NCBI RefSeq assembly: GCF_000717025.1
Contig: NZ_JNXG01000011.1
Location: 248,001-312,000, forward strand
Reading direction: 5' to 3'
Length of the DNA stretch: 64,000 nucleotides
Origin: Streptomyces atroolivaceus
GTDB taxonomy: Bacteria; Actinomycetota; Actinomycetes; Streptomycetales; Streptomycetaceae
In this document: one piece after another, positions 44,295 through 52,774 of the stretch
Layout: every line of letters begins with the position of its first letter
How positions within the stretch are numbered: the stretch's first letter is position 1
Position numbers and translations under genes: made by a program
Notes under the pieces: model-generated
What the model was told of the DNA's origin: nothing
Seen by the model: only the letters and a program-made list of their open reading frames with translations
Databases searched by the model: none

Positions 44295-45509
44295 ATGAGC
44301 TACTTCTCCCTCGCCCTGACACCGGAACAGCAGGACCTGCGCGACTGGGTGCACGGTTTCGCCGCCCAGGTGGTGCGCCCCGCGGCGGCCGAATGGGACG
44401 CCCGCGAGGAGACCCCGTGGCCGGTCATCCAGGAGGCCGCCAGGATCGGTCTGTACGGGTTCGAGTCGCTCGCCGACATGTACGGGGACCCGAGCGGGCT
44501 CTCCCTCCAGATCGCCAACGAGGAGCTCTTCTGGGGCGATGCGGGTATCGGCATGGCTCTCTTCGGCACCTCGCTCGCGGTCGCCGGCATCTTCGCCTCC
44601 GGCACGCCCGACCAGCTCGCCGAGTGGGTGCCGCAGTGCTACGGCGACGAGGACGACCCCAAGGTGGCGGCCTTCTGCGTCTCCGAGCCACAGGCCGGTT
44701 CCGACGTCTCCGCGATGGCCACCAGGGCCCGTTACGACGAGGCCAAGGACGAGTGGGTGCTCTCCGGCCAGAAGGCGTGGATCACGAACGGCGGGATCGC
44801 CGAGATCCATGTGGTGGTCGCCTCGGTCGACCCCTCGCTCGGCGCCCGGGGACAGGCCGCGTTCATCGTGCCGCCCGGCACGAGGGGCCTGGAGGCGGGC
44901 CGCACCGTCAAGAAGCTCGGCCTGCGCGCCTCGCACACGGCGGACGTCTTCCTCGACGACGTACGCGTCCCGGGGCACTGTCTGCTCGGCGGAAAGGAGA
45001 AGCTGGATTCCCGGCTCGCCCGCGCCCGTGAGGGCGGCAACGCCAAGGGCCAGGCGGCGATGGCGACCTTTGAGGTCAGCCGCCCCACCGTGGGCGCACA
45101 GGCGCTGGGCATCGCCCGGGCCGCGTACGAGTACGCGCTGGAGTACGCCGGAGAGCGCGAGGCCTTCGGCCGGCCCGTCATCGAGAACCAGTCGATCGCC
45201 TTCGCCCTCGCGGACATCCGTACGGAGATCGAGGCCGTACGCCTGCTGATCTGGCAGGCCGCGTGGATGGCCCGCAACGACCGGACCTTCGACGCCGGCC
45301 AGGGTTCCATGTCCAAGCTCCGCGCGGGCGAACTCGCCGTCTCCGCGACGGAGAAGGCGGTCCAGATTCTCGGCGGCGCCGGGTACAGCAGGGAGCACCC
45401 GGTGGAGCGGATGTACCGCGACGCCAAGATCTACACGATTTTCGAGGGCACGAGCGAGATCCAGCGACTGGTCATCGCCAGGGCCATTTCGGGGCGTCAC
45501 ATCCGCTGA
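44295..45509 (+). CDS. Acyl-CoA dehydrogenase (FadE-like)
   Basis: 404 aa FAD enzyme. CVSEPQAGSDVSAM is the FAD motif (about 130-143), WVLSGQKAWITNGG follows, KKLGLRASHTADVFLDDVRVPG precedes the C-terminal helices, and the end IFEGTSEIQRLVIARAISGR carries the typical EGTSEIQR flavin-side signature. Catalytic base in the ARAAYEYALEYAGEREAFGRP region or the EGT loop, depending on subgroup. Operon partner of the SCP2 protein. Confidence 0.93.
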   Translation: MSYFSLALTPEQQDLRDWVHGFAAQVVRPAAAEWDAREETPWPVIQEAARIGLYGFESLADMYGDPSGLSLQIANEELFWGDAGIGMALFGTSLAVAGIFASGTPDQLAEWVPQCYGDEDDPKVAAFCVSEPQAGSDVSAMATRARYDEAKDEWVLSGQKAWITNGGIAEIHVVVASVDPSLGARGQAAFIVPPGTRGLEAGRTVKKLGLRASHTADVFLDDVRVPGHCLLGGKEKLDSRLARAREGGNAKGQAAMATFEVSRPTVGAQALGIARAAYEYALEYAGEREAFGRPVIENQSIAFALADIRTEIEAVRLLIWQAAWMARNDRTFDAGQGSMSKLRAGELAVSATEKAVQILGGAGYSREHPVERMYRDAKIYTIFEGTSEIQRLVIARAISGRHIR

Positions 45510-45550
45510 CATTGACGGCCGTACAGGGCACGATCGTGCGATGCGGCGGG

Positions 45551-45598
45551 CCGTCCGGGGAGGCGGGTCCGCCGTGCCGGACGCGCCTCCCCGGACGG
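45551..45598 (+). terminator. Strong terminator after the acyl-CoA dehydrogenase
   Basis: CCGTCCGGGGAGGCG (45551-45565) pairs perfectly with 45584-45598. The loop contains a further 5-bp stem (GTCCG/CGGAC), giving an extended hairpin. It lies 42 bp after the stop. Confidence 0.75.
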
Positions 45599-45605
45599 AG
45601 GCCCC

Positions 45606-45827
45606 ATGCGACGCGCGAGCCTGGCCGCGGCCGTTCTCGTGACCATGGCCCTGGGGACGGCCCCCGTGTCGGCCTCGTCCGGGCCCGACGGCTGGGAGCC
45701 GTCCCCGGCTCCGCCCTACGACCTGCCGGCCGGCGCCCGCTGCGACGTCCCGGTCCACACCGAGCCGGTGGTGGACGAGGTGGTGCAGCGGGTCCTGGCC
45801 GACGACCTGTGCGCGCGGATCGGCTGA
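45606..45827 (+). CDS. Small secreted protein, possibly internally shortened
   Basis: 73 aa with a signal peptide (SLAAAVLVTMALGTAPVSA). The mature part WEPSPAPPYDLPAGARCDVPVHTEPVVDEVVQ ends in VLADDLCARIG. Streptomyces proteins with this N-terminal pattern are, from memory, near 150-180 residues and also end in a -DLCAR- type motif. The gene may therefore have lost its middle in frame. No ribosome site is obvious beyond GGAGG at 45597-45601. Confidence 0.5.
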   Translation: MRRASLAAAVLVTMALGTAPVSASSGPDGWEPSPAPPYDLPAGARCDVPVHTEPVVDEVVQRVLADDLCARIG

Positions 45828-46173
45828 GATCGCGTCGCGCAGCCGGTTCACCCCGGCCCCGGCCTCGGCCTGGCCGGCAGCGCACCCACGCAGAAGGGCC
45901 GGCCCAGCGCGAACGCGAGGTGGCGGTGGCCGCGGAGAACGCCGTGGCGCCGGCGTGGTGGATCAGCGGGGCGCTCTCGCGCATCGCCCGGCAGGCCCCG
46001 TAGGGACCGGCGGCGACGGCGGGAGAGAGAATGTCGGGCGGTGACGACGCCTGGGACACGTGTGACACGTGTGACTCCTGCGGGGCAGAGATCAGGGTGC
46101 CTCACGGCGGTGGACGGGCAGCACCAGCACGTCGTCGACAGCCGGCCCGATACCGAACCCCCTGGGAGTCTTC
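45828..46173. other. Intergenic region, no gene seen
   Basis: About 345 bp. Frames on both strands run open because of GC content but lack starts with ribosome sites and family similarity. The strand pair GTGACGACG... and GTGACACGTGTGAC near 46039-46072 is repetitive (GTGACACGTGTGAC). A promoter for the ATP-grasp gene is expected here. Confidence 0.5.
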
Positions 46174-47010
46174 TTGATCGCCTCGTCCGGCGCACCACGT
46201 CCGTCCGTCCTGTTCGTCACCGATCTCGCCTATGAGGCGCGCGGAAGGCGTTACTGCGACGAGGACATCTTCCTGACGTCCAGGCTCCGCGAGACCTTCG
46301 ACGTCGCACTCTGTCACCCCCGGGACGCCGCGTCGCTGCTGGACGGGTTCGACGCGGTCGTCGTCCGCAACAGCGGTCCGGTACTGCACTATCAGGAGGC
46401 GTACGACGCGTTCCGCACCCGCGCGCGGGAATCGGGGGTCCGCGTCTACAACACGCTCGACGGGCGTGCGGACATGGCCGGCAAGAAGTACCTGGTCGAT
46501 CTGAGCCGGGCCGGCTTCCCCGTGATCCCGACCGTGGACCGCGCGGCGGATCTCGGGCTGCTCCCCCGGTCGGCCGGGTACGTGGTCAAGCCCAAGCTCG
46601 GGGCGGACTCCGTGGGGCTGCGGTTCACCGAGGAGCCGGAGCTTCCCGAGGGCGCCGACGGCACCCTGCTCGTACAGCCCCGGATCGACTTCCGCTACGA
46701 GGTGTCCTTCTACTTCGTCGACCACGACTTCCAGTACGCCCTGCACGCACCCCGTCCGGAGAGGCGCTGGGTGCTCGAACCGTACGCACCGGCCTCTGCG
46801 GACCTGGACTTCGCGCACCGCTTCGTCGAGTGGAACACCCTCACGCACGGCATCCAGCGGGTGGACGCCTGCCGGACTCCTGAGGGCGACCTGCTGCTGG
46901 TGGAGCTGGAGGACCTCAATCCGTATCTGTCGCTCGACCGGATTCCGGAAGAGCTCCGCGAGGCGTTCGTGGACCGGATGAAGGACTCCGTACGGGAACT
47001 GCTGGCCTGA
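46174..47010 (+). CDS. ATP-grasp-like protein
   Basis: 278 aa from a TTG start with GGGAG about 7 bases upstream. The N-terminal domain (VLFVTDLAYEARGRRYCDEDIFL) resembles a glutathione-synthetase-type pre-ATP-grasp fold. The centre has KKYLVDLSRAGFPVIPTV, YVVKPKLGADSVGLRF (ATP-binding lysine) and LLVQPRIDFRYEVSFYFVD. The final LLLVELEDLNPYLSLDRI carries the metal-binding E-x-x-x-x-N. It should ligate a carboxylate to an amine or similar. Substrate unknown; no biosynthetic partner adjoins it. Confidence 0.8.
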   Translation: MIASSGAPRPSVLFVTDLAYEARGRRYCDEDIFLTSRLRETFDVALCHPRDAASLLDGFDAVVVRNSGPVLHYQEAYDAFRTRARESGVRVYNTLDGRADMAGKKYLVDLSRAGFPVIPTVDRAADLGLLPRSAGYVVKPKLGADSVGLRFTEEPELPEGADGTLLVQPRIDFRYEVSFYFVDHDFQYALHAPRPERRWVLEPYAPASADLDFAHRFVEWNTLTHGIQRVDACRTPEGDLLLVELEDLNPYLSLDRIPEELREAFVDRMKDSVRELLA

Positions 47011-47065
47011 CCCGTCCGGCCTGCCCCCGCATGCGTGGGGCAGGGACGGGTGTGAGGGTGCGAGG

Positions 47066-49138
47066 GTGACCACTGCCAGCGAGACCGTCCCCGCCGCGCA
47101 GAGTGCCGCAGCGCCACCCGTCCTCGACCCCCGGCGCCGCAACATCGTGTTCGCCACGATCGTGCTGGGGATCCTGCTCGCCGCGCTGGACCAGACGATC
47201 GTGGGGACGGCGCTCCCCACGATCGTCTCGGACCTCGGCGGCGCGGAGCACATGTCCTGGGTCGTGACGGCCTATCTGCTGGCGGAGACCGTGGCGACGG
47301 TGCTGGTCGGCAAGTTCGGCGACCTCTTCGGCCGGAAGCTGATCTTCCAGATCTCCGCCGTCATCTTCATCACCGGCTCGTTCCTGTGCGGCCTCGCGTC
47401 GAACATGCTGCTGCTGATCATCTGGCGCGGTCTTCAGGGCATCGGTGCGGGCGGGCTCATGGTCACCTCGATGGCGCTGATCGCGGACGTCATCCCGCTG
47501 CGCGACCGGGGCAAGTACCAGGGGGCGATCGGCGCCGTCTTCGGCGTCGCCACGGTCGTCGGACCGTTGCTGGGCGGCCTGTTCACGGACCATCTGACGT
47601 GGCGCTGGGCGTTCTACGTCAATGTGCCGATCGCGATCGTCGTGGTCATCGCCGCCGCCCGCAACATCCCGTCCGTACGCGCGGCCGGGCGCCCGGTCAT
47701 CGACTACCTGGGCATCGCGCTGGTCGCGCTCGGCGCCAGCGCGCTGATCCTCGGCACGAGCTGGGGTGGCAACGAGTACGCCTGGGGCTCGCCGGTCATC
47801 ATCGCTCTCTTCGTCGGAGGCCTCGTCGCCCTGGCGCTCTTCTGCCTCGTGGAGACGCGGGCGAAGGAACCGATGCTGCCGATGCGGCTGTTCCGCAACC
47901 CGGTGTTCGCGGGCTGCTCGATCCTGAGCTTCATCGTGGGTTTCGCCATGCTCGGCGCGATGATCTATCTGCCGACCTATCTGCAGTACGTGGACGGGGA
48001 CTCGGCCACCCTGTCCGGGGTGCGGACCCTGCCCCTGGTGCTGGGCCTGCTGGCCGCCTCGATCTTCAGCGGCAACGTGGTGAGCAAGACCGGCCACTAC
48101 CGGTTCTTCCCCGTCATCGGTTCGCTCGTGATGGCGGCGGGGCTCTATTTGCTGTCCCGCATGGGCCCGGGCAGCGGGGTATGGCTGGAGTCGCTGTACA
48201 TGCTGGTGCTGGGCATCGGCATCGGCCTCTCGATGCAGGTGCTGACGATCGCCGTGCAGAACACGGTCGACTACTCGGACCTGGGCACCGCCACGTCCGG
48301 CGTGACGTTCTTCCGTACGCTCGGCAGCTCGTTCGGCACGGCGGTGTTCGGCACGATCTACGCCAACGCGCTACGGCCGAACCTGGCGCAGGGCGTCGAG
48401 CAGGCGGCGCTGGCGGGCGGCGATCCGGCGTCGCTGGCGCGGGCCGCGGAGAGTCCGCAGGCCGTGCACGCCCTGCCCGCCGGACAGACCGCGCCCCTGG
48501 CCCAGGCCTACGCGGACACCCTGCACACGGTCTTCCTCTGGACGGTGCCGGTGGCCCTGCTGGGGTTCGTCGTCTCGCTCTTCCTGAAGCAGGTCAAGCT
48601 TCGCGACAGCGCCCGGGCCGGCTCGACCGACATGGGCGAGGGCTTCGCCCAGCCGAGCACCGGGGACGCGACGAAGGTGCTCGAAGCCTCGGTGGCCAGG
48701 ATCCTGCGCCGGGCCGGGCCCGACACGGCCCGGCGCATCGTCGCGGAGTCCGACACCCGGCTCGACACGGCGGGCGCCTGGGCCGTGATGCAGGTCGACT
48801 TCTTCACCCGGATGGTCGGCCACGCGGGACTCAGGCTGATCGCTTCCCGGCACCGGATCCCGCCCGAGGTGCTGGTGCCCGTCTTCGACCGGATGATCGA
48901 GGAGGGCTACCTCACGGGGAACGGTCACCTCTTCACCCACACGGCGGCGGGCAGCCGTGAGGCGGCCACGATCTCGGCGGCCTGGGGCCGCTGGCTCAAC
49001 GAACGGCTGGCCGAGGACGGCGCCCGGCCCGACGACCGGCAGCTGCGGGCCGCGGTCGACGTGATCGCCAAACGGCTGCTCGCGGAGGACCTGGCGCAGC
49101 AGCTGGCCCCGTCCGAGCGGGCGCCGGCCGCGGTCTGA
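47066..49138 (+). CDS. MFS drug efflux pump (DHA2/EmrB type) with cytoplasmic C-terminal domain
   Basis: 690 aa. Fourteen predicted helices occupy about residues 27-515. LDQTIVGTALPTIVSDLGG is motif D1, GKFGDLFGRKLIF motif A, and GAVFGVATVVGPLLGGLFTD motif C. These define proton-coupled DHA2 exporters. About 170 residues follow the last helix. They include VLEASVARILRRAGPDTARRI and LVPVFDRMIEEGYLTGNGHLFTHT, which looks like a helical winged-helix-type domain. The usual family length is near 500, so the tail is an addition. GTG start. Confidence 0.92.
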   Translation: MTTASETVPAAQSAAAPPVLDPRRRNIVFATIVLGILLAALDQTIVGTALPTIVSDLGGAEHMSWVVTAYLLAETVATVLVGKFGDLFGRKLIFQISAVIFITGSFLCGLASNMLLLIIWRGLQGIGAGGLMVTSMALIADVIPLRDRGKYQGAIGAVFGVATVVGPLLGGLFTDHLTWRWAFYVNVPIAIVVVIAAARNIPSVRAAGRPVIDYLGIALVALGASALILGTSWGGNEYAWGSPVIIALFVGGLVALALFCLVETRAKEPMLPMRLFRNPVFAGCSILSFIVGFAMLGAMIYLPTYLQYVDGDSATLSGVRTLPLVLGLLAASIFSGNVVSKTGHYRFFPVIGSLVMAAGLYLLSRMGPGSGVWLESLYMLVLGIGIGLSMQVLTIAVQNTVDYSDLGTATSGVTFFRTLGSSFGTAVFGTIYANALRPNLAQGVEQAALAGGDPASLARAAESPQAVHALPAGQTAPLAQAYADTLHTVFLWTVPVALLGFVVSLFLKQVKLRDSARAGSTDMGEGFAQPSTGDATKVLEASVARILRRAGPDTARRIVAESDTRLDTAGAWAVMQVDFFTRMVGHAGLRLIASRHRIPPEVLVPVFDRMIEEGYLTGNGHLFTHTAAGSREAATISAAWGRWLNERLAEDGARPDDRQLRAAVDVIAKRLLAEDLAQQLAPSERAPAAV

Positions 49139-49190
49139 GGCCGCGCGCCCGGGTTCGGATCCCCGCCGGCCACGAGGGACGGGCGCGGCC
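49139..49190. terminator. Possible terminator between convergent MFS and ychJ genes
   Basis: GGCCGCGCGCCCG (49139-49151) can pair with CGGGCGCGGCC (49180-49190) apart from a two-base bulge, with a 28-base loop. It lies between the stops at 49138 and 49203. Confidence 0.35.
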
Positions 49191-49202
49191 GTACGACGGG
49201 TT

Positions 49203-49649
49203 TCAGTCGATGAAGACCGCAGACGCGTAGACCCATGCCCCGTCGTGGCGCACGAACCGGCTCTTCTCATGGAGTGCGTCGGGGCGGCCGTCGTCCGTGT
49301 AGTGCGCGCGGAAGGTGACCGTGCCGGTGGTGTGGAAGGCACTGCCCTCCGTCGTGTCCAGGATCTCCAGGCCCGTCCAGCGCATCGCCGGGTCGAAGTC
49401 GACCGACGGCGGCCGGGTCCCGGGATGCCAGGTGCGCAGCAGGTAGGCGGCGTCCCGCACGACGAAGGCGGTGTACCGCGAGCGCATCAGCGCCTCGCAC
49501 GTCGGGGCGGCGGAGCCGGCGTGGAATCGGCCGCAGCATTCCTCGTAGGTGGCCGGGAGCCCGCACGGGCACGGCGAGGCCGGGTCGGTCCGCGGGGAGC
49601 GCACCGTGACGGTGTCCGGCCTGCGCGGGCGTGAGGTACGTCGTGACAT
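49203..49649 (-). CDS. YchJ / UPF0225 family protein with SEC-C motif
   Basis: 148 aa. The SEC-C zinc motif is SPCPCGLPATYEECCGRFH (C-x-C...C-C/H), followed by the YchJ core ALMRSRYTAFVVRDAAYLLRTWH and RPDALHEKSRFVRHDGAWVYASA. YchJ proteins have an NTF2-like fold; their role is unknown. An earlier ATG-frame extension is open but unlikely. Convergent with the MFS gene. Confidence 0.9.
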   Translation of the reverse strand: MSRRTSRPRRPDTVTVRSPRTDPASPCPCGLPATYEECCGRFHAGSAAPTCEALMRSRYTAFVVRDAAYLLRTWHPGTRPPSVDFDPAMRWTGLEILDTTEGSAFHTTGTVTFRAHYTDDGRPDALHEKSRFVRHDGAWVYASAVFID

Positions 49650-49835
49650 ACGTCCATTGTGGCCTGCGGTCCGGACCGCCCGGCGAACCGGGGAGCGCCG
49701 TCGGCGGTACGCGCCGGGGTGAGGCCGGTGCCGCGGCGTAGCCGGTCGCGGGGGCCGGTGGACGCGCCGAGCCCGCCGGTGCGGGCTGTCGCGACGGCCG
49801 GGTACCTGAACGCGCCCGCGGGCGGCCGGGGTTGA

Positions 49836-50129
49836 CGTTACGGTTTCCGGCCCGTACGGGCGGCGGCCTGGTTGTTCTCGCTGCTGCTGGCCGGCTCCGT
49901 GACGTACGCGACGCACCATCCGCGCGCGTTGAAGGCCGACGAGGCACCGTCGTTCAACCCGCTCTTCTACACCCTGGACCTGCTGCTGCCGATCATCGAC
50001 TTCGGGCAGGAGAAGGCGTTCAGCCCCCAGGGCTGGTACCAGTGGCTCTCGTACCTGCTGATCGTGACGGGGTGGCTGCTCGCGACCACGATCGCCGCGG
50101 GCATCACCCGGTCGGTCAGCCGGCAGTGA
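49836..50129 (+). pseudogene. C-terminal remnant of a larger membrane protein
   Basis: From 49836 the frame encodes two hydrophobic stretches (LFSLLLAGSVTYA and WLSYLLIVTGWLLATTIAAG) with FNPLFYTLDLLLPIIDFGQE between. This is the typical C-terminus of a several-hundred-residue Streptomyces membrane-associated oxidoreductase-like protein, recognised from memory. A TGA at 49833-49835 cuts the frame. No ATG or GTG with a ribosome site precedes it; only a TTG at 49872 would give an 85-aa protein. I read it as a decayed gene, though a small expressed protein cannot be excluded. Confidence 0.6.
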
Positions 50130-50140
50130 GGGCGGGGTGG

Positions 50141-50950
50141 TCAGCGCTTGCGGGCCACACCCGCGTAACCGGGGATCGGCTCGTGGCCGGGGACCTCGAT
50201 GGCCTCGCCGAGCTCAGGACGCCAGTCCGCGGAGAGCGAGACGCCCGGCTCCACCAGTTCGAGGCCGTGGAAGAACGCGGTGAGTTCGGCGCGGGACCGG
50301 GGCCTCAGCGTCATCCCCCGCGCCTTGTACATGGCACGGGCCTTGGCCGCGCCCTCGGGGTCGAAGTCACCCGTGGTGTGCGAGAGCACGAGGTAGCTGC
50401 CCGAGGGAAGCCGCTCGACGAGCCGGTCCACGAGCTCGGCCGCACCGTCCTCGTCGTCGACGAAGTGGAGCAGGGCGAGGAGGGAGAGGGCGATCGGCCG
50501 GTCGAAGTCCAGGATCTTGCCGGCCGCCTCCAGGATGGCGTCGGGCCGGAGGGCGTCGGCCTGGATGTACTCGGTCGCGCCCTCGGGGGTGGAGCACAGC
50601 AGCGCCGCCGCGTGTGCGAGCACGATGGGGTCGTTGTCGCAGTAGACGACGCGTGCGTCCGGGGCGGCCCGCTGGGCGATCTGGTGGAGATTCGGTTCGG
50701 TGGGTATGCCCGAGCCGATGTCGAGGAACTGGCGGACGCCGTTCTCGGCGAGCCAGCGGGTGGCCCGGTGCATGAACGCCCGGTTGACGCGGGCCATGTC
50801 CCGGCCCCGGGCGTCCAGGGCGAGCAGCTGCCGGGCCATCTGTTCGTCGACCGGGTAGTTGTCCTTGCCGCCGAGGAACCAGTCGTACATCCGCGCCGGA
50901 TGCGGTTTGCTGGTGTCGATCTCAGCCGCTCGGGGATCCTGCCCGGTCAT
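50141..50950 (-). CDS. SAM-dependent methyltransferase, DUF574 family
   Basis: 269 aa. DTSKPHPARMYDWFLGGKDNYPVD at the N-terminus and QFLDIGSGIPTEPNLHQIAQ (about 74-93, SAM site motif I) define the actinobacterial DUF574 (Methyltransf_19) group. VVYCDNDPIVLAHA is motif II. IALSLLALLHFVDDED is the motif IV equivalent. Substrate unknown; these proteins are numerous in Streptomyces and often near XRE/DUF397 genes, as here. Confidence 0.92.
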   Translation of the reverse strand: MTGQDPRAAEIDTSKPHPARMYDWFLGGKDNYPVDEQMARQLLALDARGRDMARVNRAFMHRATRWLAENGVRQFLDIGSGIPTEPNLHQIAQRAAPDARVVYCDNDPIVLAHAAALLCSTPEGATEYIQADALRPDAILEAAGKILDFDRPIALSLLALLHFVDDEDGAAELVDRLVERLPSGSYLVLSHTTGDFDPEGAAKARAMYKARGMTLRPRSRAELTAFFHGLELVEPGVSLSADWRPELGEAIEVPGHEPIPGYAGVARKR

Positions 50951-51014
50951 GACGCACTCCGTTGGTCGGTGGCTTCGGCGAACAGCGTGTGGTGCGACTG
51001 CGTGTGGCTGTGTG

Positions 51015-51251
51015 TCAGGTGAGGAGGAAATCGGCCTTCCCGGCCTTGGCGCCCTGGATGAAGGCGGCGATCTCTCCGTTGGAGTAGATGAGCGCGGGGC
51101 CGTCGGGGTCCTCGGACTGGCGGACCGCCACCCTGCCGTCCGCCAGCTTCATGGCCTCGACGCAGTTGCCCCCGTTACCACCGCTCCACGGCTTGTACCA
51201 GCCTTCGGTGCCGAGGTCGGCGGCCGGCATGCCGTTGTATATGTGGTTCAT
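51015..51251 (-). CDS. DUF397 domain protein
   Basis: 78 aa: WYKPWSGGNGGNCVEAMKLADGRVAVRQSEDPDGPALIYSNGEIAAFIQGAKAG is a full DUF397 domain (about 19-72). Its ATG shares a base with the stop of the XRE gene before it (TGATG). In Streptomyces, DUF397 proteins pair with XRE/DUF5753 regulators, and the set resembles a toxin-antitoxin-like or developmental switch (bldB/abaA-type). Confidence 0.92.
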   Translation of the reverse strand: MNHIYNGMPAADLGTEGWYKPWSGGNGGNCVEAMKLADGRVAVRQSEDPDGPALIYSNGEIAAFIQGAKAGKADFLLT

Positions 51252-52111
51252 CACAGCTCCTTGCGGAAGTCCCTGAGGATTTCCTTCGTGCGTTGTGCAG
51301 TCGCGGCCTGAGCCGCCATGCGGTCCATGACCTCGAGATAGGAAGCCACCTCGGGGCGCGCGTCGAAGTAGACGGCGCCGGTCAGGTACTCGCTGTAGAC
51401 CATGTCGGGGAGTTCGGGGACCGCGAAGCGGAAGAGGACGAACGGGCCGTACGTGCCCGGGTGATGGCCGGTCGCGAACTCGGCGATCTGGAGGGTCACG
51501 TTGGGCAGGTCGGTCGCCTCGAGCAGGCGGTCGACCTGGGCACGCATGGCGTCGGGACTGCCGACGGGGCGGCGCAGGACGGTCTCGTCCATCACCACCC
51601 ACAGTTTCGGCGCCTCGGCCTTGGTCAGCAGCGACTGCCGTTCCATCCGCAGCGCCACGTGGCGCTCGATGTCCGCGGGCCGGGTCTGGCCGACCGCACC
51701 GGTGCGCAGGACGGACCGCGCGTAGTCCTCGGTCTGCAGCAGCCCCGGGACGAAGTGCGGCTCGTAGGTGCGCAGGAGGCTCGCGGCGCCCTCCAGGCTG
51801 ACGTACATGCTGAACCAGTCGGGGAGCACGTCGTGGAAGCGCTGCCACCAGCCGGGTTTGTTGGCCTCTTCGGCGAGTTCGACGAAGGCGTCCGTCTCGT
51901 CGTCGGAGATCCCGTAGGCCTTGAGGAGGAGCTGGACGTACGGGATCTTCAGGCCGACCTCGGCCGTCTCCATCCTGCGTATGGTCCCCGGGGCGACACG
52001 GAGCACCTTCGCCGCCTGATCGCGGCTCAGGCCGACGCGCTCCCGCAGGTCCTGCAGACGCTTGCCGAGAACGACCTGGCCCACGGTCGGGGCGGACCGC
52101 GGTTCGCTCAC
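51251..52111 (-). CDS. XRE-family regulator with DUF5753 domain
   Basis: 286 aa from GTG 52111, with GGGAGG 6 bases upstream. The helix-turn-helix is LGKRLQDLRERVGLSRDQAAKVLRVAPGTIRRME (about 15-48). The DUF5753 ligand-type domain follows (LRTYEPHFVPGLLQTEDYARSVL, then VGSPDAMRAQVDRLLE, ATGHHPGTYGPFVLFRF). Translationally coupled to the DUF397 gene. The divergent ATPase at 52316 completes the frequent trio. Confidence 0.93.
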   Translation of the reverse strand: MSEPRSAPTVGQVVLGKRLQDLRERVGLSRDQAAKVLRVAPGTIRRMETAEVGLKIPYVQLLLKAYGISDDETDAFVELAEEANKPGWWQRFHDVLPDWFSMYVSLEGAASLLRTYEPHFVPGLLQTEDYARSVLRTGAVGQTRPADIERHVALRMERQSLLTKAEAPKLWVVMDETVLRRPVGSPDAMRAQVDRLLEATDLPNVTLQIAEFATGHHPGTYGPFVLFRFAVPELPDMVYSEYLTGAVYFDARPEVASYLEVMDRMAAQAATAQRTKEILRDFRKEL

Positions 52112-52315
52112 TTCAGACCTCCCGATGCGCTGTGTGCCAGCAGTGTGCCATGCGCACGGCTCCAGGGACACAGTCACTCTGAATTTTTCAGAGTGCCTCT
52201 TGCCAAGTGTTCTTGTCAGGGGGAGAGTTGGTGACCGAACCAAGTTCGCGTGATCGCGTCCGCCCTTCCGGGGCGTCGCGAGGCGTGACACAGCCCCCAC
52301 TGTGAGGAATCGGTC

Positions 52316-52774
52316 GTGGCACCTGGCAGTGCGCTCATCCCCCGGCTCATGGACCTCTGCCCCGGGACGGAAGCGCTCCGTTACTGCTTCGCGCTGCCGG
52401 CGCACCCCGAGTCGGTGGCCGGTGCCCGGCGCCTCACACGCGCCCGGCTGGCGGACTGGCAGCTGACCGGGGACGCCTACGACGCGGCGGTGCTGATCGT
52501 CTCCGAGCTGGTCACCAACGCGGTGGTGCACACCGCGAGCGCCCGCGTCGTCTGCGAGCTCCGCTGCGACGACGGCCGGCTGCGCGTGTCCGTCCAGGAC
52601 CAGGGGCACCAGCCCGGCGGTCCGCGGCTGTCCCTCACCGTCGAGGGGGAACACGGGCGCGGACTGCTGCTCGTCGACTCCATGAGCGCCGCCTGGGGCT
52701 CCCACGCCGCGGGGAACCACTCGGGACGCATCGTGTGGGCCGAACTCCCCTACGGCCCGGAGCGGACATGCTGA
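52316..52774 (+). CDS. RsbW-like ATP-binding protein (HATPase_c)
   Basis: 152 aa from a GTG with GAGGAA 8 bases upstream. The GHKL fold is recognised by VLIVSELVTNAVVHT (N box, about 60-74) and VQDQGHQPGGPR and GEHGRGLLLVDSMSAAWG (G1/G2 boxes). It resembles anti-sigma-factor kinases without a cognate sigma gene nearby. Divergent from the XRE/DUF397 pair by 204 bp. Confidence 0.92.
   Translation: MAPGSALIPRLMDLCPGTEALRYCFALPAHPESVAGARRLTRARLADWQLTGDAYDAAVLIVSELVTNAVVHTASARVVCELRCDDGRLRVSVQDQGHQPGGPRLSLTVEGEHGRGLLLVDSMSAAWGSHAAGNHSGRIVWAELPYGPERTC

Noticed and set aside
45828..46173. Possible minus-strand short gene around 45850-46068
   Set aside because: The product is Arg-rich without motifs and no ribosome site precedes any start.
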